NCBI GenBank assembly: GCA_029936425.1
Contig: JAPYSU010000005.1
Location: 144,743 to 208,742, forward strand
Direction: 5' to 3'
DNA length: 64,000 nt
Origin: Litorimonas sp.
Lineage (GTDB): Bacteria > Pseudomonadota > Alphaproteobacteria > Caulobacterales > Maricaulaceae
The position numbers and the translations under genes are program-made. Under the pieces are notes generated by a model. That model was not told the DNA's origin. It ran no database searches and saw nothing but the letters and a program-made list of their open reading frames with translations. Of this stretch, positions 60,426 to 64,000 are shown one piece after another (position 1 is the stretch's first letter; every line of letters begins with the position of its first letter).

Positions 60426-61142
60426 ATGTCTAGCGACATGAGGGTCAAGCAGTTAATTTTATCTTTGGTTTGTTTTTTTTCTCTGAGCGCGTCCGCCTTT
60501 GCGGTCGATAATAAGGTCGGCGAATTTGACGAAGATGACGGCACCTATGCCATCTATCCTGTTTCAACACCCGAAGAATGCTCGTCGCTTTGTAAAGCGG
60601 ATAAAAAATGCCGCGGGGCCGTGACTTATCAACCCGATGTTTCCAAACCCGAAGCTCAGTGCCGTCTCAATGATGGGTTTGGTTCAAACCCTGTATTTCC
60701 GTCTATTCCACCGGAACCACTTGATGTTGATGTTGCTGTCGCGGATTTGAACGCGTATCGTGCAGAACACGGATTAGGTCCGGTCAAATTGAACAACAAG
60801 CTCAATTTAGCCTCAAAGGTCCATGCCAAGGATTTGGCAAAAGCCGGAATTATCTCCCATACTGGAACAGACGGATCCACGCATGGCGACCGGGTACAGC
60901 GCCAAGGATACTATTTCTCAATCGCTGGCGAAAATGTCGCTACGGGTCAGAAGAGCTGGGATGATGTGTTTCAAGCCTGGAAAGATAGTCCCGGGCATAA
61001 TGAAAACCTATTGCGCAACGATGTCGTCGATTTTGGCATTGCCCTCGTCTATGAACCTCGTACGACCTATTCCACATATTGGGGCATGGTTGTTGCCAGC
61101 CCCTTGGACGGGAAAAGCTACAAGTCAGCTGACGCGCATTAG
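60426..61142 (+). CDS. Exported PAN/CAP domain protein
   Basis: Secreted protein of 238 residues. Signal peptide around QLILSLVCFFSLSASAFA; a short Cys-bearing PAN-like part (STPEECSSLCKADKKCRGAVTYQ) and then a CAP (SCP/PR1) domain with ADLNAYRAEHGLGPVKLNNKLNLASKVHAKDLAKAG, ISHTGTDGSTHGDRVQRQGY, GENVATGQ and WKDSPGHNENLLR (conserved His residues). ATG at 60426 with GGGAG upstream is preferred over the upstream TTG. Function unknown; CAP proteins have wall- or lipid-related roles. Confidence 0.9.
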   Translation: MSSDMRVKQLILSLVCFFSLSASAFAVDNKVGEFDEDDGTYAIYPVSTPEECSSLCKADKKCRGAVTYQPDVSKPEAQCRLNDGFGSNPVFPSIPPEPLDVDVAVADLNAYRAEHGLGPVKLNNKLNLASKVHAKDLAKAGIISHTGTDGSTHGDRVQRQGYYFSIAGENVATGQKSWDDVFQAWKDSPGHNENLLRNDVVDFGIALVYEPRTTYSTYWGMVVASPLDGKSYKSADAH

Positions 61143-61176
61143 CGTCAGCCCGAATCAAATCTACGTCTAAAGCAGC

Positions 61177-62313
61177 TTAGTAGCCGCTCGCCTTTGCGAA
61201 ATCGTCCAGATGGTAATTTCCGTCGCCTAGTAATTCCTGCAACACACGGATGCGTTTGAGAAAAAGCCCGATATCATACTCGTCCGTCATACCGACCCCG
61301 CCATGCATTTGAATGCCTTCGAGCGCAGCGAGCTTGGCAACCTGGCCCAGTTTTATTTTGGCCATACCCGCCATCTTGGCCGCATTTTTGTCGCCATCAT
61401 CTTGTGCGGATAAAGCCGCAAGCACAGCAGAACGGCAAAGCTCTAGCTCGGAATATAAGTGGGACGCGCGATGTTGAAGGGCTTGAAACTCTCCGATGAT
61501 TTTGCCGAATTGTTTACGCTCCTTGATATACGCCACAGTATCTTCAAATGCCTGCGATCCGGCCCCAAGAAGTTCTGCGGATAAAACAGCGCGTCCGGCC
61601 CCTAACACTTTCTCGAGCACGTCTGCGCCCTCACCTTCGGCGCCCAACATGGCCTCAGCGGTGACTTCGACACCGTTGAGTTCAACTCGCCCGGCGTTAT
61701 GGCTGTCCACCATAATCGTACGTTCTACAGAGAGGTTCTCAGCGGTTTTCTCAACAAGAAAAAGGCTCAAACCCTCCCGGTCTCCAGGCTCGCCGCCCGT
61801 ACGGGCGACAACGATATGAGCGTCCGCGACATGCGCGTCGAGTACCATGACTTTACTGCCGGTAATCTTGAAACCGTTTCCGGAGCGTTCCGCACGCGTT
61901 TCAGTGCCAAGCGGATTGTGCTTTGCGCCTTCATCAATCGCAAAAGAGACAATCGCGTCTCCCCCGGCAATTTTTTCCAGCCAGTTTTTTGAGAGATCGC
62001 CGCCGCTATTTTTAAGCGCGCTTGCAGAGAGAACCGACGTCGAGAAGAAAGGCGTCGCGCTCAGATTACGGCCCATTTGTTCGGCCAATAATCCAGCAGC
62101 CATCACGCCCATATCGACGCCGCCTTGATCCTCAGGCACTAAAACGCCGGCAAAGCCCATCTCAGCCATCTCTGACCAGAGCGCTTCAGAATAACCTTTC
62201 TCGTCCTGGCTATCGCGAAGCTTTCGAAGTTCCGCAACGGGCGCTTTGTTCTTGAAAAAGCCCTCAGCTGTTTCGCTGAGCATTTTTTCGTCTTCATTTA
62301 GGAGGAGTGCCAT
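61177..62313 (-). CDS. Acyl-CoA dehydrogenase
   Basis: FAD enzyme of beta-oxidation, 378 residues. VPEDQGGVDMGVMAAGLLAEQMG, then a C-terminal four-helix domain with FGKIIGEFQALQHRASHLYSELE and IQMHGGVGMTDEYDIGLFLKR. The catalytic Glu position is not obvious at the C-terminus, which ends DGNYHLDDFAKASGY. It lies 2 bases downstream of a second dehydrogenase of similar size, as in two-subunit ACADs, where only one subunit carries the base. Confidence 0.88.
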   Translation of the reverse strand: MALLLNEDEKMLSETAEGFFKNKAPVAELRKLRDSQDEKGYSEALWSEMAEMGFAGVLVPEDQGGVDMGVMAAGLLAEQMGRNLSATPFFSTSVLSASALKNSGGDLSKNWLEKIAGGDAIVSFAIDEGAKHNPLGTETRAERSGNGFKITGSKVMVLDAHVADAHIVVARTGGEPGDREGLSLFLVEKTAENLSVERTIMVDSHNAGRVELNGVEVTAEAMLGAEGEGADVLEKVLGAGRAVLSAELLGAGSQAFEDTVAYIKERKQFGKIIGEFQALQHRASHLYSELELCRSAVLAALSAQDDGDKNAAKMAGMAKIKLGQVAKLAALEGIQMHGGVGMTDEYDIGLFLKRIRVLQELLGDGNYHLDDFAKASGY

Positions 62314-62315
62314 AG

Positions 62316-63494
62316 TTACGCGCCTGGAAGCTGGAGAATATGTTTGGAGATGATATTAAGCTGGACTTCAGACGTCCCGCCCTCAATGGAATTCGCTTTC
62401 GTACGAAGCCAGTCCCGGGCGAGTTTTCCGCCTTCGGATCGTTCGCCTTCCCACTCCAATCCGTCATATCCGGCCGCATCCATCATTAGCTCGAACCGGC
62501 GCTTATTAAGTTCCGTCCCATAATATTTCAGCATGGAGCTGTCCGCGCCGAGCGACGCGCCCGCTTTGGCCTCGCTAAGCTTACGCTGCATTGTGAGTTT
62601 GAAAGCCCATTCGTCAATTTCTGTTTCTGCCAATTTTGTGCGAAGCATGGAATCAGCGAGTTTTCCGTTTTCGAGACCGATTGATCCCGCCGCGATCTCG
62701 TGCAGAGGGCGCGTCACGCCCTCTCCTGACCCACCAATCATTTCGCGTTCATGGGTCAGCAAATATTTGGCAATAGACCAACCTTTACCAACTTCGCCGA
62801 CCAATTGTTCTTTTGGTACTTTGACATCCTCAAAGAAAGTTTCGCAAAAAGCGGACTTTCCGGAAATGAGCGAGATTGGCCGCGCGTCAACGCCTTCGCT
62901 CTCCATATCGAACAAAAGAAAAGAGATTCCCTCATGCTTGCGGCCTGAATTATCTGTTCGCACCAAACAGAAAATCCAGTCTGATTTATCCGCATAAGAG
63001 GTCCAGACTTTCTGGCCATTGACCAGATAGTGATCTCCTTTGTCCTCGGCCTTGGTCGCGAGCGAAGCCAAATCTGACCCCGCATTGGGTTCGGAGTATC
63101 CCTGACACCAACGAATTTCTCCTCGCGCAATTTTCGGGAGGTGTTCTTTCTTTTGCGCTTCATTTCCAAATTTCAAGAGCGCCGGGCCGAGCATCCAAAT
63201 GCCAAAACTGGATAACGGGATACGCGCGCCAATACGGGCCATTTCCTTGCGCAAGACAGCTTCTTCAGCGCGGCTAAGGCCCGCGCCGCCATATTCTTTC
63301 GGCCAAGTAGGAACCGTCCAGCCTTTGGCAACCATTCGTTCCAGCCAAATCTGCTGCGCCTCGCTCTGGAAAGTCCAGTGACGACCGCCCCAACAGGCAT
63401 CATCTTCTGTCTTCATGGGCACCCGCATTTCTTTGGGACAGTTTTCTTCAAGCCAAGCTCTGGCTTCGAGTTTAAAAGAGTCGAGATCAGACAT
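62316..63494 (-). CDS. Acyl-CoA dehydrogenase
   Basis: About 392 residues. ATG at 63494 (GAGG eight bases upstream) gives MSDLDSFKLEARAWLEENCPKEM. FAD-domain segment KIARGEIRWCQGYSEPNAGSDLASLATKAE and C-terminal LRTKANSIEGGTSEVQLNIISKHIL, where Glu in the SIEGGTSE stretch fits the catalytic or flavin-near position. Tightly linked to the preceding gene, probably forming a heteromeric enzyme. The acyl substrate is unknown: steroid-like, branched or long-chain. Confidence 0.9.
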   Translation of the reverse strand: MSDLDSFKLEARAWLEENCPKEMRVPMKTEDDACWGGRHWTFQSEAQQIWLERMVAKGWTVPTWPKEYGGAGLSRAEEAVLRKEMARIGARIPLSSFGIWMLGPALLKFGNEAQKKEHLPKIARGEIRWCQGYSEPNAGSDLASLATKAEDKGDHYLVNGQKVWTSYADKSDWIFCLVRTDNSGRKHEGISFLLFDMESEGVDARPISLISGKSAFCETFFEDVKVPKEQLVGEVGKGWSIAKYLLTHEREMIGGSGEGVTRPLHEIAAGSIGLENGKLADSMLRTKLAETEIDEWAFKLTMQRKLSEAKAGASLGADSSMLKYYGTELNKRRFELMMDAAGYDGLEWEGERSEGGKLARDWLRTKANSIEGGTSEVQLNIISKHILQLPGA

Positions 63495-64000
63495 GATGAG
63501 CCTCAAGCGCTAGGGTTTACGTGTGACATTTAGAAAGCACACATTTGGGTGACTACGTGTTAGACAGCAGGGCGCGCTTTGACCACTAGATGAAACTGAA
63601 TAATTGCCTCACGCAGTGCGAATGGCAATTGAGGTTTATAAAGAACACTCCGCTCTAAGTTTAGACCCTTGTCGAGATTCAAAATTATGTAAAGCTTATC
63701 GACTGTCTTTGGGCAGTCTAATAGTAAACTCTATATTATCATATAGGGGAGACGCTATCCCTGCTTTGCGAGCATTGGAGGAAGCTCTGGCTTGGAGCGT
63801 CATCAAACTTAATCCGTATTTATGCGGACTCGTGCCTGCCAAATTATTACACCATTTCAACGACTTATAATTTTCTTTCAGAGATGCGTCCTCCCCCGTC
63901 CCAAGCAAGCTATGTTTCTTATGTTCCGGACACACGGACAGGCGTGCTAGCGTGGCGTGTTGGTGTATCGGACGGTGGGACTGAGAGGCCCTTGCGACGG
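63495..64000. other. End of window: 506 bases without a convincing complete gene
   Basis: No complete gene accepted. An inverted repeat AATTGCC (63602-63608) / GGCAATT (63624-63630) is present. A frame from ATG 63884 is open to the last base (39 codons, VPDTRTGVLAWRVG inside) and could be the start of a plus-strand gene, but it has no clear ribosome-binding site. The two longer ORFs overlapping here on opposite strands look non-coding. Confidence 0.45.

Noticed and set aside
61128..61149. Perfect 8-bp hairpin at the CAP gene stop
   Set aside because: No T tract on either side; may influence mRNA ends but cannot be called a terminator.
63604..63935. Two opposing ORFs of 79-88 codons near the window end
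   Set aside because: They overlap each other on opposite strands, lack ribosome-binding sites and show no domain.
1..64000. CRISPR arrays, rRNA, tRNA and complete insertion sequences
   Set aside because: No regularly spaced repeats, no conserved rRNA stretches, no fitting cloverleaf and no transposase gene were found by reading both strands.

Overview
The window reads as chromosome of a Gram-negative alphaproteobacterium, probably related to Caulobacterales/Hyphomonadaceae but with base composition nearer half G+C than the GC-rich members. Evidence: the alphaproteobacterial gene order dac-tmk-holB-tatD-MBL; divergent ssb/uvrA with an exact GTTC-N7-GTTC LexA box; trmFO; tatABC with scpAB-nagZ-SPOR on one strand; Kdo genes (so LPS is made); and a Caulobacter-type ceramide cluster. 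The genus assignment is inference.

Layout. 1-4451 (+): 3' part of a D,D-carboxypeptidase, tmk, holB, tatD and a PhnP-like hydrolase. 4414-6786 (-): histidine phosphatase, kdsB, kdsD. 6837-9693 (-): a small accessory segment with a tyrosine recombinase whose leader holds a dif-like perfect palindrome, a coiled-coil orphan, a hairpin-rich non-coding stretch with a 22-codon ORF, and a methyltransferase. 9785-16570: gyrA, a lipoprotein Cu-Zn SOD, a DUF2330/RnfD-like pair and ssb. 16730-26580: uvrA, a membrane protein, trmFO, a DUF2157/DUF4401 + GDYXXLXY pair, an NDUFAF6-like protein and a nickel SOD operon with its own maturation protease. 26577-35466 (-): secF, secD, yajC, a LysM protein, tatC/B/A, scpB/A, nagZ and a SPOR protein, a run of envelope, secretion and chromosome-segregation genes. 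35611-41070: gor, rpiA, glmU, gph, a conserved orphan and a Cro/CI-like regulator.

41085-57570 is the most interesting part: a lipid-remodelling block. It holds an LpxO-like hydroxylase, Cfa, a CDP-glycerol-phosphotransferase-like enzyme, a HAD phosphatase, a polysaccharide-type flippase, a nucleotidyltransferase (CpgD-like), a GNAT-fold ceramide synthase candidate (bCerS), a DUF2141 protein, LptF/LptG-like permeases, a DAGK-type lipid kinase (CpgB-like), a Tam41-like protein, serine palmitoyltransferase, a dedicated acyl carrier protein, CerR and a fatty acyl-AMP ligase. Together these can account for acyl activation, ceramide formation, phosphorylation, phosphoglycerate decoration and possibly export of an anionic sphingolipid. 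The core synthesis is described in Caulobacter. The transferase, transport and Tam41-like components are the parts to test.

57827-63494: a YcgN-type cysteine-cluster protein, a bifunctional class A PBP, a PAN/CAP secreted protein and a pair of acyl-CoA dehydrogenases resembling a heteromeric enzyme. No rRNA, tRNA, CRISPR array, complete insertion sequence or prophage was found.
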